In this document: in pieces, positions 1 to 13,307 of the stretch | Numbering within the stretch: position 1 is the first letter of the stretch | Layout of the letters: every line of letters starts with the position of its first letter | DNA from: Drosophila pseudoobscura | Lineage: Eukaryota > Arthropoda > Insecta > Diptera > Drosophilidae | Direction: 5' to 3' | Assembly: GCF_009870125.1 (NCBI RefSeq) | Contig: NC_046680.1 | Span: 7,006,001-7,070,000 of the forward strand | Length of the DNA: 64,000 bases | Notes under the pieces: generated by a model | What the model saw: the letters and a program-made list of their open reading frames with translations, nothing else | Told to the model about the DNA's origin: nothing | The model's database searches: none | Program-made: the position numbers and the translations under genes

Positions 1-2294
1 AAAATCCACATCTAAGGACTGCTCAGATGTGGTCTCTTGTGCAGATAATTTCGGGGGAGAAAAAAATAACATTTTCGCGGCTCAGAGAAATCTGTACCCT
101 GCCACAGCTAACACAATTCTCGGCTAACCATAACTTACGAAATATGCAAAGGAGGAGAGGCTCAAAATGCATAGGAAATCCCAAAGCAGCAGAGCAGAGA
201 GACAGCGGCAGCAGCGGAGGCACGGAAAAAATGAAAATTAAATTGAATTTTCAAACGCCACGTTCATAAATCCAAATGCCAAGGCGAACGGAAATGCAGC
301 CGAAAAAGGAAAATTTTTTGTAGTTTACTTTTGCCGCAGGCTCCTCAACAGCTACAACAGCAGCGAAATTGTGCTCAAACATACTCGGAATCATAAATAT
401 TTGATTTTCTTACATTTTTACAACATCTCTGCGAATGCCTGTCTGGAAGCTGAATCTGTGGCCTGGCACCCGGGACCCGGGGAAAATTGATAAGTTTTCA
501 ATGATTACGCTTCGAGATTGATATAATTTGTGTGCAATTTCGCAGCAATTGGCAAATGTCGCGTACGTGAGCCGAAGGATGACATTTCGTTTGGCTTGAG
601 ACGAACTAAATTGAAAATCAGAATTGAACTGGGAAACATTTAGCTTTCCAGTACCACTGTAGATCAGCCTACCCCACCTCCAAATCAAAAAGCCTTCACT
701 CAGGGCTCTTAGAACTAAAGGAAGGCCACACAACTTTCGTAAGGGCTTTAATAAGGTGGCTCATGGCTAGTTCTTAATCTGTAATGATGTGCTCTCTGAG
801 GTAAGTACGGCTGGGTTTCGAGCTTACATGCAGATGTTCTCACATGTGTGCGGGGTCTCGTAAACACTCTTTATGGACTTTAAAATTTATGTTTTGTGTA
901 CACTCTGATGGTTGGATGCTTTCGTCGTACAGTAATCGTATGTATTTGTGGATTTGTTGCGGTCTTTTTGGTTTTTGGCGTGCGAACTGCATTTTATGAA
1001 TTTTTTATGGCTTTTAATGTACACACACCTGGCGCCATCTAACGCTCACATCGGGCGGCCCAACGACACTCGGGCGCATGGACATTCCGGGCAGGACGGT
1101 GGTACGCAGGGCCATAAAAAGAAACAAGAACGTATAGGTGGAGAACAACACACCTTTTATATGGTCGCCCATAAAGCGGTGCGCCCCGAAATCTGCTCAC
1201 GCTTCTGGACCGTATTTCATCTCGACCTGGTCTAATCCATCGCCGTGTGGCTTTTCGCCGAGGAATCCATGGAATCCTCGCATGAAATACGAGGTATCCC
1301 AAGGATCGCAGCAAAAACTTTTCCCTTGATTTATCTCTTTCACTCTCTGTGGAACTTCAGGCCATGAGAGCACACCCACTCATTAATTTTTGGGCCTGCA
1401 TCAGCGCCGGTTATTGTGCGAGTACTTGTACGAGTATGGATGCTTTCATTCTGGACGGAGCTCGGAGTGAATTTTAAAATAATGAGCATGTCTGCCTCTG
1501 TCCACCACAACTGCTAAAGATTGCGATTTATTTATGTGACAGCTGCAGGACGGAGTCCGGGAAAAAGTTAAGTACAATTCCACTTATATTTTCATGGGAT
1601 ACTCTTTAAGTACAAGAGTATTCATTGATATACGGATAAGTAGAGGGCTTGGTCCGAACAAAATTTGAGGCTCTTCAAATCGTTTTTCCTTTTCTGAGGT
1701 TAAACTATGGCTTTTCTAAAGAACTCTCTTAGCTTAATAAAAAAATACTTATTTCCCTTTAAGACTCGTACAAACCCTTCAAAAAAGATACATATTTGTG
1801 AGTTTCTCGTATGGTAATGTCATTTCAAGGCATTGTATCGACACTCGTACACACAAAACTTGGCCCAAATTGAATCGAATAGAAAGCTAGGAGGCCTTAC
1901 AGCCGACATGTTTGACAAGGACAACAGTGACATCCACTAATGGGCGCAGAGAGGGAGAGAGGAACGGATTCACTTTCGCTTTTTTTGTTTTCAATTTCCA
2001 TTCGATTCCATTTGCCGAACTCCGTCTCGTCTGTCCTTGTGATAAGGCACTGGAAGCTCTAATTGCATCTGATTGCAGTGACAGTTTTTCCTACCAACTG
2101 ACAGCTGCAGAAGACGGATGCGGAGGAGGATACATATATAAGGATGGGTAGCCCGTTCTGTCCTGGCTCTGAGTACCCGTACATCCGTTTCGCATCCGTT
2201 GATTTTCGATTCGCGTAATTCCTTTCTTGCTTGTTTGCTTGGAAGCACTGCACAGTGCACTGCTCATCCGGGTAAAATCGTGAGTGAAATTTAA

Positions 2295-2447
2295 ATGGCG
2301 CTGACTGTGCAGCTCACTGAGCGACAACTGTACAACGATAATACAATACAGCGGAGTGCTCGATTGAAAATGTTCAATCAACAAAATGTCATTCCTCACG
2401 AACAAACTGTCGAAAGCGATTCGCAAGGAATTATTCAAATTTGATGA
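2295..2447 (+). CDS. Possible 50-codon small ORF
   Basis: An ATG in the context AAATGG opens a frame ending in TGA just before the (TC)n tract. The predicted peptide starts MALTVQLTERQLYND and is hydrophilic and Gln/Asn-rich, with no signal peptide or membrane segment. About 160 bp upstream, at 2135-2142, is TATATAAG, at a distance that allows a TATA-driven transcript with a leader of roughly 130 nt. I see no clear initiator and no polyadenylation signal close to the stop. I do not recognise the peptide. A chance ORF is at least as likely. Confidence 0.2.
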
Positions 2448-2456
2448 GAGTTATAA

Positions 2457-2458
<2 letters not shown>

Positions 2459-2489
<31 letters not shown>
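2459..2489. repeat. (TC)n microsatellite
   Basis: Nearly pure TC dinucleotides over about 31 bp, just after the possible small ORF. Read on the other strand it is a (GA)n tract of the kind GAGA factor can bind, but nothing else nearby marks it as a promoter. Confidence 0.9.
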
Positions 2490-2492
<3 letters not shown>

Positions 2493-5400
2493 TCTCATTA
2501 AGAACGGCTGCAGCATTACATTATGGAACATATTGCGCAAGCGGTCTGCAATGGTGATAATTAAGCCCATCCTTTTACCCTCTTACCTTACTCCTTAGAG
2601 CCCCTCAGTTACCATCCAATTAGAGTCGTACGAAGTAATCCATTTCTCAGTTTTCCATAACATCAGACCAAAAGGTAGAGCACGTTCGGATTATAATGCA
2701 GAGGGGGGCGTGTGGTATGGTGTCTGGTGCGGTAACTACATTTTGTGGTATTTTTCGTGTTCTGTGGTTGGCTTTTTGATCCCTCTCTCCCTCTATTTCT
2801 CTATTCCCGCAAAAATGTAACTTCCACGTACAAAGTACATATGTACGTATGTAAATTTGTATGAACTTCCTGATGAGCGAACGGAGATACGAATTGGCAA
2901 GGAATGTGCCTCAGCGACATCCATTAGGTCGAACGCCCCAGACAGAAAATACTAATTAAAATGCATTAACAATTGTCATGCCATTTCGGAGCCATTAATC
3001 TGTTTCAATCTCAGCTGGATAAATATTAAATGGAGGCTTCTTCGATAAGTGAGTGAAGTGTGGACGAGAGACCAGAAAAAACCCAAATGTTTGGCATAAA
3101 AAATGCATGAATTATGCAAACCATTTAGAAGGGAAAATCGAAAATTCCTCAACATTTTTTCCTTATTCAAAGCTTTAAAAAATTGATGCCACTCGGCCAA
3201 AAAGTCCGAGAACTGACCCAACTTCCTTGCTCGGCATACGTCTATGTATCACTATGTCTGTCTTTGTGTAAGTGTCTAAATGGACATCTGACCGGGAGTG
3301 CGGCCTGGAGGAGCCCGAAACTCTCTCAACATGGCTTTTAAAACTCGGACCTGCCCCCTGAAACCCTAAGCCACTGGCTGCAGGGGTGGTGGTATAAAAT
3401 ATTCATGCGTTTTATATGGTGGCTGACAGCGAGTCCGAAACTAGGGAAGGAGAAAGTGTACAATACTGGGCCTATGTCATATTAAAAGTCAAGAAGCTTT
3501 TGCGTGCCGTAATTAATGTAAATCCCCCTTTACTTTGCTATACCCTTACTCCGTGCCCGTGCCATATCCCCTAACCGACCGAATGACAGTCTGAGAGTGA
3601 CAAGTTGGTTGAAAAGCTTGTAACGGGCAAACACATCCATTAGCCATAAACTATTTTCTGCCTCAGTTGAGAGGCCACTGCTCTAACTGTGGTCCTGAGA
3701 TCAGTATTTTTATAATACTATAAGAACCGAAAACAGAGCAACCTATCCCCTAAGCAGTAACCAATCCTCATAAACCAATCCTTGAATGTTCCCCATTCAA
3801 AGACCATTGATTATAATCAGAACAGTGCTCGCTACTAGGTATCAGCATAGTCCATACCATTTTCCTGGCATTCACTGTTGCTCTTTGGGCATGCCCATCG
3901 CCTGGGCGCCTGTCAACCTTCTTCTTCTCGTATATGCACCCTGTAATTGATTTTCTGTTTACGCAATGGCCCAAAAAATTGGGCGTGGTCGGGGGCGAAT
4001 GTGTAGAAGGCGTGGCAAATCAGGCAAAAGTTACGCCTGCCTGATGCTTCCGGTTCATTCTTGTTATTATATTTCATTTGCCGTCAACTGTTGTGCTGCC
4101 TGATACCTACATTCGTGGACTTCCCAAGAAAATCTGAGAAACAAAGCCATATTTGATTGATACCCCGTAAAAGCCGTAATTATTTCATTAGTGGAACACA
4201 ATTTGGGATTGGGATTGATATACTTTGTATACTTTAGCTTTATATATTTCCCGATGAAATATACAAGTATTTTCAGTCGCTTTTCTTCATCCCAACAGGA
4301 CCGGCTATCTTTGACCCTCTAATGGGTAGCACAAAAGTTTTCATACTGTAACTTTTGTGATATTTCTGCTGGGCGCAAAGGCAGAGAGTCGAGACTGAGC
4401 CTCAGAGAGAGCGACTGCTCCAGAGGGGGAGGAAGTCCGACGGAGCGGGGCACATGCCAACACTTGTTTTCTGTTAAGTGATTTAGGCAAAACTTTTGCA
4501 CCCCTCGTAGCTCTTTCCGAAGCAACTCCCCTGCTCCATCCGCAGCCCCAGGCCCAGCCCCCTTTCGGATACCGTCAGAAAGCGTGTGCCATTCGTGTCT
4601 GGCATTTCGGGCTTAGACGACACCCTTGACACAGACGAGGGACAGGGACAGGGACCGGGATCGGGACTGGGATGCATGTAGGTCTTGCTATTCCAATGGC
4701 TGGTTCTGCGGTTCCGGTTCGCCGTTCGGTTTGGTAATATTCTGAAATACATCGGAAATGTTTTACAAAACTTTCGCGAAGGGAGCAACAAAAAGAACAA
4801 CATTTTAAACGGTTGCCACATAATCGCCGTCAAGTGAAATTCATTTTCTCGACAAACAACATGAACTTCAAAGGAACTTTGGCAAATCTCCACCACTCTG
4901 AGCTGCTCAAAGGAAATTGAAATTGTTAAGTGTGTGCGGGAAACTAGGAGAGCTGTCGATCTGGCTTAGCGATTCCCATAGACGATGTACATCTGATGTG
5001 TAGCTTGTGATTGCCTCAAAATGCTGCATACTCCAATCATGTTCATGCCATAGCCATAGCATAGTTATCACATAATAATCGACATTACCTGAGCTCATCC
5101 TGGCCCCTCCTGAGAGCCTGACAAGTTTAGTTACTTTCCCGCTATCTGACAACATTAAAACTGTCTCCTCAAATTCCGACTTGCCAGAAGAATTTCCGCG
5201 GCACAAAGTTTGCCCGGGTAACCATATTACATGGATAACACCCGCAGAACACCAGCACCACGCGAGAAATGCTTCGTGACAAAGAATTCCAACGAAAAGC
5301 GAAAGAATAAAGGAGTAGAGTAGAGCAGGGCAATGCAGGAGCCCGAAAGGAGAGGGAAGAAAAACGTTTGCGGGATACAGTAAACCGTAGCGAGTAGAGA

Positions 5401-6576
5401 AAACTTTGAAGTTTTATTAAAAATACACGCCGCAACATTCCTCAAGAACTTTTGGCACACGAAAACGTGAGATAATTTAGTAGAAACGAACCGAACGAGG
5501 CTGAGTCCTGCTCCTGCAGCAGGTGAGGAAAATAGCCGAAAACCGGCAGCGAAGTGTCAAGTAGTTTGGATAAACTTTTGTGACAGCTCAATTGGGAAGG
5601 GAAAATGTAAGTCAGCATTTTCTCCAAGGATGCCCACAATATTAGAATATTAATAGCGAGCTTATGCCTGGCCGACTAATGAGCAGGAGCCTGGGTTTTG
5701 ATAGTTGCGAGCAGATCTACAAGAAAGCCTTGATGTGGGTTGTATGTCAAGAAAATGGTGGATTAAAGTCATAAACTTTAAGGGAAACCGATAGAAATCA
5801 TGAATCCAGAGAGGACATACATACATATGTATGTCGAAATGTAAAGCCAGCTGTAACCAATATTTATATCGAACATACATGGCTATCGATAATCAGAGGC
5901 AAACCCATTGATTGACAGAAACACACATCCTGCTGGAGACACCTTGCAAGGTAAAGACAAACACAGCTGAACAGTCCGAAGGATCCGGAGACATGCACTT
6001 AGCCAAGCAATGCCATCCTCCTTCCGACTGTCATCATGATGGGTTCCTTGCACTCGCCTCGGGCATATGGTAGGAGAAAATTAACAGCATGTTGTGGTTA
6101 TGGAAATTAGCTCTGGAAAGATGACAAACATTGTGCGTGCCAAGATTTATGCCCTGATGTTGCACAAACTACTTCAGATGCACATCCTGCGCTACTGAAT
6201 GAGAGCACCGAAACCGAAACCGAGCCCGAGCCCGAGCCCGAAACTGGAGCAACGCCACAACACATGGCCGGTGCCTGTGTTGACAGCCAGGACAATGGAA
6301 GGGAACTGTGTGGACAAGCCCTGCGGCTAATTGGTATTTATTGCTACTTAAATGCCCAAAACTTGTTGCTACTTTTCACCTCGTATTTCAAACAGTTTTC
6401 CAGATACTACACACACCACCGATGCACCGGCAACGCCCCCAAAATGTCGGATACGCAATGGAAGAGAGCGAAAGGCAAGACACATCGGCCAATGGTAGAT
6501 CCGAGGCTATAATTAGGCGCAGTCGGAAAGAGAGCAAAGATCTTGCTGACATATGTTTCGTATTCTTAAGATCTTG

Positions 6577-6609
6577 GGATCGTTGGATCGTTGGATCGTT
6601 GGATCGTTC
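6577..6609. repeat. Period-8 tandem repeat
   Basis: Four consecutive copies of the unit GATCGTTG with almost no divergence. It lies in noncoding DNA upstream of the homeobox gene. Confidence 0.85.
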
Positions 6610-6945
6610 AGCGAGGCCACGCAAGGCGAGCGCACACTCTTTCGATTTTGAGGCTAATTTCAGTGGGCACACGACTTTGGCACGGTTTAGTATCGTCGCG
6701 ACAATTATCGTAATTAACTCGTTTATGTGTTGTGTGCTAATCCAATTACCAAGTTCGCGCAGGATGCCCCCAATCTTGGCGAGCGCAAATAAAGGAAATT
6801 AATTCAATCATCGTTCAATTGGCTCTGACAAATGAAGAATTCAATTTGACTCTCAAATTCAATTGAATGATCCCCAATCTCAATACGCGATTAGTCGAAA
6901 GTGTTTCTGCACATTGATTGAAAAGTGAAAGTCGATCCGTTAGCC

Positions 6946-9900
6946 ATGCTGAACTATCAGCCACAATTACACTCTCTGCCCGGCGGCAATGCCAGCAATT
7001 TCTACTACGGCCCGACGGGATCACATCCCCTAGCAGCCGCCGGCGAGTCCTATCCATCGCATCCGTCGCACAATCTCGATGCCGAGGAAAAACTACACGA
7101 TCGCGACGGCACTGCCAGGGACCTGGACAAAATGCATCGCTTCTCGGTGGACAATCTCATCGAACTGAAGCACGATGTCTATGCCAAGGGCAAGCTTTCC
7201 ATGGAAATCAGTAACAATTATGGTGAGCTGAAGTTCCATTTTTCCAACCACACGGAAACAAAACATATTCAAGGAGGCTGACTTTAAGGCAATTGATAGT
7301 TAATTTTCGTTAAACTTTAAGTGGACCCCATTTGATACAATTCGCTAATGTTATCATCTACTCGTTTGTATGTGTATGTGGGGAAAGGAATGCCTAATGC
7401 AGAAGGTGTTTGCCACAGAAATCCAGTTAGATATACGCAGGTAATTTGTGAGGTTTATCGTGAGTGTTCGTGAGCCTAATTCATAAATGATAAATTCATT
7501 TGCGAAACGAGCTACGAGCTAAGAAGCTCTGACTTTATGACATTAACCGCACAAGTGTATGCACTTAGCCACATATTATAGATATGTATATGTATGAATG
7601 TATCTTTGTAGATACTCGTACTACTTGAATGTGTGCTGCGCAGTGCTGTGCTGTGCGTGCTGTGTGGACCACTCATGGATGACAATTAGGTGCCAGATGT
7701 GGGCGACATTTGTTCACCGCTTCGCAATGCCATCTTTATGCACTTTTTCAGTTTCGTACTCGTACACCTCCATGCAACCCACAATCAAAACTGTCAACAT
7801 ATTGCTGCCTGTTGTCATATTCCGCATGATATACTATGAAAACCTATGCCATGGTTCTTGTAGAACAATTTGTAACCAGTTCTCATAAACTTTGCCCGTT
7901 CTGTCCCCTCCCTTTGTGGATGGTGTTCTCTTTCTTTTTTTGTGGTAGAGGAAACATTTCCGAGCCGACAACACTTCAACATTGTCAACATGACAAAACG
8001 TAATCAAAGCTGACATGATATTCCCTCAGTGGCCGCATGCCTTTGAAGCGATCCGAGGACGGACCCGGGCACGGGTAGGCTCTATTCCCTCCCCTCCCCA
8101 CCCCGAGTCGACGGCTGCCGACGGCCACGACTATAATTTCCAAGTGGAGCATATAAAACGCCAGTCCCGTCCCGATGTACCGATGTAACCATTCCCAGAC
8201 GGAGCACGCACCCAGCTTCTGTTCGCTCTGCGTTTATTTTCGTCGCTCCATTGGATTTTAACATGCCGTTCTCATCCCTAGTTCAGTACGTACCCCTCTC
8301 TCTCACTCTACGTGGTATGTATATCTCCCAGTGAAATCTGATTGAGGTTTCCCTTTCGATTTGTTGGTTTTTTATTAAGCTGCAACTGTTTTTTATCGCT
8401 CGTTGGCAATTCAAACTAAAGATCTTCCTCCCATCGCTCACACTCCCCGGGGAGATGGTCTGTGGAGCGGTGCATTCATCTCTGGGTTGTTTTCTCCTAT
8501 TTGGTTTGGTTCGGTGGAGTACTCCAAGCTGATCTACGATGCATTCCCAACTTTGTGGACAGCTTTGCTGACAAATTGAGACAAATGTCGTGGGTAGGAG
8601 CAGTACTCTGGATGTTGATGGGGACAGTCATGGCGGTGGGCCACCCTGAAGCAAGAACAAGCGCTGCCTGACTACGAAATGGAAATCGAGACAGATTTTC
8701 AGAGTGTGCATAGATTTTAGTGATCTATGACCAAAGCAAAAACAAACAATAAGGAATTATAGTCTGAAAACTCGAATTATAAGAATTATCATTTAATTAG
8801 CACTCTCAGAGTATGTATAGTATATTTCAATCATCAAACTGAAAGATAAACGGCAGATGAATAGCTTCATTATGTACAGCTTATCTGTTTTGTTCTCTAT
8901 GTCAGATGATTATTCCTTTGAGGAATATGAACCATTTCTGTGAAAAGTCATGCTAGACGCTAGCATCGTGTGGCGGCGCCTTCCCCAATTATAACCAGAA
9001 TAGAAATTTTCAAATGAAATAGAATGAGAATGATATTTCGTAAAACGATTTCCACAAGAAGGAAAATTCAATGGAAAATCAATTAACGGCAGCTAGAGAG
9101 CTCGCTTACGACCGCTTAATGTCACAATTTCACTTTAATTAATAGATCGTAAATTTGTTAGCTCTTGTTTGTTGGATTGTCGGGCCGGGGACCAACGTGG
9201 AAATTAGTATACAGCTGTCCGCCGATGTCGTCAAAAGATATTTTATGGTTCATGCCATTTGTTTATGACCCCCACATCTTTCCCCATCCCTTCATCTCAG
9301 CTATTGCTATCCCCAATGCGCGACTCCGACCCCAGCCAAAGGATCAAACGGAATGCAAAATTTTATGTGTTCTCGACAACCCATAAAAGTAACGAAATTT
9401 CTTAGCTGAGCTGCCAAATTAATTGATACCCGTCGGCACTCATCGATTATTTACGAGGCGCCCCTGCGTTCGTCCGTCCGTCAGACGGATTTTGCATTCA
9501 CCTCCAGCTAAAACCCAAAACTAAAAGAGAAAATTCTCCTTTTAATGGCTTCTTAATTGCCCCCCCTTTCGTTGCAGGCGGCGGTGGCGGTCCCAGTGGC
9601 TGCACCAGCAATCTCTCGACGGGACACTCGAGGAAACCGCGACGGAATCGCACCACCTTCAGCTCCGCCCAGCTGACGGCCCTGGAGAAGGTGTTCGAGA
9701 GAACCCACTATCCGGATGCGTTTGTACGCGAGGAGCTGGCCACCAAGGTGCATTTAAGCGAGGCACGAGTGCAGGTGAGAGAAACCGCAGGGAGCTCTAA
9801 GATGAGGTAACTTTCTAGCTTTTTAGAGGTTTGAGAAATGCTAAGGAAAGTGTTTAAGTGATTCATTTAAAGAGAAATGTTATGGACAGCGTTGACTGGC

Positions 9901-10283
9901 GCTCATTTGATAGCTCTTCTAATAAGACCTTAAACGCCTGCTTCTAGGTCTGGTTTCAGAATCGCCGTGCAAAATTCCGCCGCAACGAACGAAGCGTGGG
10001 CGCCCGTCCACTGCTGGACACCGCATCCCAACTGGTGCCAGCGCCCCTCAGCAATACCATGCACAAATATGCGAACATGAGTCACCCACCGCCACCGCCC
10101 CCGCCCGGGGCATATGCCCTAAACTTTGCACCGCTGGAGCTGCGTTCTTGCCAGAACTACACGAACTGCTATGCGGGATTCGGGACTAATCCCTCCAACG
10201 GCAACGGCATGTGCTCCTTCTTTGGGGCCACCAACTATTGTGTGGCAGCCAACTATGCCAAGAATGCTTATCCGCCGCTTTGA
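6946..10283 (+). CDS. CG9876: Prrx-type paired-like homeodomain protein
   Basis: The reading frame is built from three exons, 6946-7222, 9578-9774 and 9948-10283, with GT-AG introns and matching phases, giving 269 residues. The homeodomain (about residues 111-171) starts [10 protein letters not shown], contains [15 protein letters not shown], and is split by the last intron just before [15 protein letters not shown]. Glutamine occupies homeodomain position 50, as in the Prd-like Q50 class. The sequence is closest to vertebrate PRRX1/2, so a nuclear DNA-binding developmental regulator is expected. No paired domain is present. A proline run ([10 protein letters not shown]) follows the homeodomain and the C-terminus has no recognised OAR motif. 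The start is the first ATG of the exon-1 frame. Intron 1 is 2.36 kb. An ATTAAA at 10417-10422 may be the polyadenylation signal. The name CG9876 is from memory of the D. melanogaster gene near Art7 and Fib. Confidence 0.92.
7223..9577 (+). other. Intron 1 of the homeobox gene
   Basis: A large intron for this locus. It contains a TATAAAA at 8152-8158, followed about 105 bp later by an ATG (8263) in good context and then, 23 nt on, a GTACGT donor-like site. That resembles a nested or alternative first exon. The carry-over phase does not fit exon 2 of the homeobox gene, so I do not join them. The rest shows no supported exon. Confidence 0.5.
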
Positions 10284-12758
10284 TGACAGCAACGACGATG
10301 CCCACCACGGCGATAGCGATGGCGATGGCGATGGCGATGAGGGCCGCAATCTTTTAATGGGCCCCGTGAGGTTACTACGTCCACTCACTTGTGTGTATTT
10401 CAATTAGCTAAATTGTATTAAAGTTGAAAAATGTATTACAAATTAACATACATATTTACCTACCTGACTAATATTTATATTTATACGATACTAAATGAGA
10501 TGTGACATACTGAAGAGAACTAAAATATATAACAGCTTCTAAGAGAATGTTCGTTGATGTTTTAATTGGATAATACTTTAAGTAAATCAGTTTAATTTTA
10601 TAAATCTTTAGAAGGCGTATTGTATTTCGTTTAAGCTTTTAATGCCTTGCGTCAATTGTGACAATTAGAGACCACTTTTGAGTTAATTATTAGGCAATTA
10701 TATGTCGATGGTTTCCGTCTCTAATTTCCAAGCATAAAGACTATACGCACCACTTATTTATCTTGCATTAATCTTGAATCGGTTTCTGTTTGAAAATCGC
10801 ATCTGATTAAAGTTTAAAGCACTTGCCTTTAATTCAAGGCTACACTTTGACTCGTCTTGAAACCCCATCCATTGGGCACTTTGGATGGAATTCATCATCC
10901 TGTTGAGCTACAGGCAATTTACTCCTACTCAATATGCAAAAGTTTTCCATTTATTAAACTGTCAGTGGCGTATGAAATTGACATGGCTTATTTAATTATT
11001 TACTTAGTAATATGATTTAATTAAAAATGTATATCCACAGATGCACACACACGCACACACACGCAGACACACGCACAAGACCGAGACCGAGAGAAGCTCA
11101 AGGGTTATGTTCGTGTGTGGATGTTTGTGATTTTTCACCCGCATGTGTTAATTTGTATAGACGAGGAGCAGCAGAGATACTACACACACACACGCACAAC
11201 CACAAAGGGCGAAGGGGAGGGTCGGAAAAACTTTGTGGAAAAGCCACAAACGTTAGCAAAGGCGTAGCCGCAATCAGAGTAGATTAAGATTGCGGCCAAG
11301 TCGATCTTTCAACGCAATTAAAATAGACAGATTGGCAGTAGAAATACAATAAAATACTATAGAATGAATGTGCATTGCATTGTGTAGCTCAAGGATCCAA
11401 GGAAAAAAGCTCAAACCGAACGCATTCCGAAAAGTTTTCGATGGAGGAAAACACACAAAAGGACATCCAAAGTCAGAGTGGTGGGAGATTCCATCCATCC
11501 TAGGCGGCCAGTGGGAGACCCCCATCCACATCCATTGCTGCTAGATGGAAAAGGTTAACAAGTATGTAATATATTTAAATGCAAATAAAAATTCCTCTTT
11601 TATCCGCAGGCCAAACATGACAGAGCCAAACAAGCCGGGAGCGGTGAACAACAGTGGAAAATGCAAATTAACATTCGGAATGTGGAATCGTTCCTGCTAC
11701 TAATTTGCATAAAGCGATGGGGAACGGCACTCAGAGCGTAAAACATTTTTACAATATTTACCAAATTGCAATAATGTTGGAGGAGCAGAGCAGGAAGAGC
11801 TGAAATAGCTGGAACAGGACCGATGGAAAAATGCGTTTTGTCCTTCTGCGATGCGGCAAATTGTTGCCGAGAACGACGACATTTGCTGACAGGCAAACAT
11901 GTTGCAGAAGTGCTCTTCTCCACAAAAGAGAAATACAAATTTATGGACCCACACACACAGAAAGCACAGAGGACAGGAGCACACACACACACAGTGGAGT
12001 AGCGTCCTGTCAAATCAAATGGCAAACGGAAATGCCAGAGCAAACAAGGTCCTTATGTGAGGAATGGCTGGAGAGTTTTCTGAATGTCTGCTCAGCCTCA
12101 AAAATATGGCATTCATTGCATATATGTAGCATTCACCTGGAGGACCAATTCGGAATAGCTTGGCGTTGGACAGTTGATGTGCATGGGTCAAGGAAATATT
12201 TCAAAGAAACCTAAATTGGATAGACCTAAGCCTTCTGGCTGTAATATATTTCTGAATTTCTTTTCCAAAACTCACCTTTATGGTGGATATTCCAAGTAAT
12301 CCTCCGCTTATTACCTACCTAATAATATTTCAATATCAACATATAAACATAATTTCCCTACAATGCCACGCGTTGGAATCTCCTGTGTCGAGCTCTATAA
12401 TTAGGTGATAATTTTTGCCTCTGTTAAAAAGCAATTATTTATAAGGAGACTAATGAATGAGGGCTCCGCACAGATGCTTCTACACGCATCCGATGGTGGG
12501 GTCCCCCCCACAAATGTGGCACACATGACAAGGGCAACATTGTCAGATGAAAGGGAACTGCGATGCGATGCGATCGTTGACATGGGGCCAGAGACGAAGG
12601 AAGAGGAGATCGCACTGACAGCTTCTTAAGTTCCAAGCCGACACAGGAAAAGATTTGTGTACTGACAGCATCTTTAGTTTTGAGTACTGTCAAAATATGT
12701 CACAATTTGATGGATACATTTCATGGGGCATTTAAAAAGGGGGAAATTTATTTCATTC
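10284..12758. other. Intergenic, simple repeats only
   Basis: Contains a (GATGGC)n hexamer run at 10311-10340, probably in the 3' UTR of the homeobox gene, a CA-rich tract around 11041-11075, and further short CACA runs near 11183 and 11985. No coding exon is supported. Confidence 0.5.
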
Positions 12759-13307
12759 TTAGCGCCAACGTGAACCGACAAGTATCAGAAAGAAGAACGA
12801 AACAATTAATACCAGAATATTTGAGCTAGGAGCTAAACCGCAGCTTAGAACCGATACGATATGTTTCAAAACCAACTCTATATTGGCGTAGTACAAGGCC
12901 GAAGATCTGTTTGGACCCAATTTTGAGCCTGTACAATGTTCGGCCAGCTCGTTCACCAATCCGAAGGTATAGTTCAGACAAATCAGATGACTGTATTCCA
13001 TTGTGATTATCCATGTATTTTCATTTCTACCGACGCATTCGAATTCGTGCATTCCCTTAATTTTTAGTGTCTTACAGACACTGATATCCGTACTCCGAAA
13101 GATAGCCAGAAAGTCGGAGTCGGATTGAAATAGCGAATAGGTGTCATCAGGATCAACCAGAAAGCCTCCATATCGGATCGTTGCGTCCGTGGGATAGTTG
13201 GCATTGCAGACTAAGTGCCACACGACGGCGAGGATATGACTGCAACGAGAAGTAATGGCGTCACGGTTTGTGACTACAATCGTATCTGTTAATTTTGGAA
13301 AACACAT
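12759..13307 (-). CDS. Unrecognised Cys-containing protein with hydrophobic tail
   Basis: A 182-codon frame without stops in AT-rich surroundings. The protein has about eight cysteines, possible N-glycosylation sites (NYT, NRS) and a strongly hydrophobic C-terminal stretch (NILVLIVSFFFLILVG) followed by a short basic end. That is compatible with a membrane-tethered or GPI-anchored extracellular protein. An AATAAA on the same strand (12752-12747) lies a few bases after the stop, as for a real 3' end. There is no clear N-terminal signal peptide. The ATG at 13307 may instead lie inside an intron ending TTAACAG, with an upstream exon I could not identify. No family recognised. It could be a decayed or lineage-specific gene. 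Confidence 0.55.
   Translation of the reverse strand: MCFPKLTDTIVVTNRDAITSRCSHILAVVWHLVCNANYPTDATIRYGGFLVDPDDTYSLFQSDSDFLAIFRSTDISVCKTLKIKGMHEFECVGRNENTWIITMEYSHLICLNYTFGLVNELAEHCTGSKLGPNRSSALYYANIELVLKHIVSVLSCGLAPSSNILVLIVSFFFLILVGSRWR

Larger units (their letters stand above)
1..6945. other. Gene-poor 5' region
   Basis: No coding exon here could be supported by a family match. The open frames are short, scattered over all frames and show no domain. The stretch holds a (TC)n microsatellite at 2459-2489, a period-8 tandem array at 6577-6609, and a possible TATA-led short ORF at 2295 listed separately. Because a Prrx-type homeobox gene begins at 6946, part of this DNA may be its 5' leader and cis-regulatory DNA; that is inference from position only. 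Confidence 0.5.
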
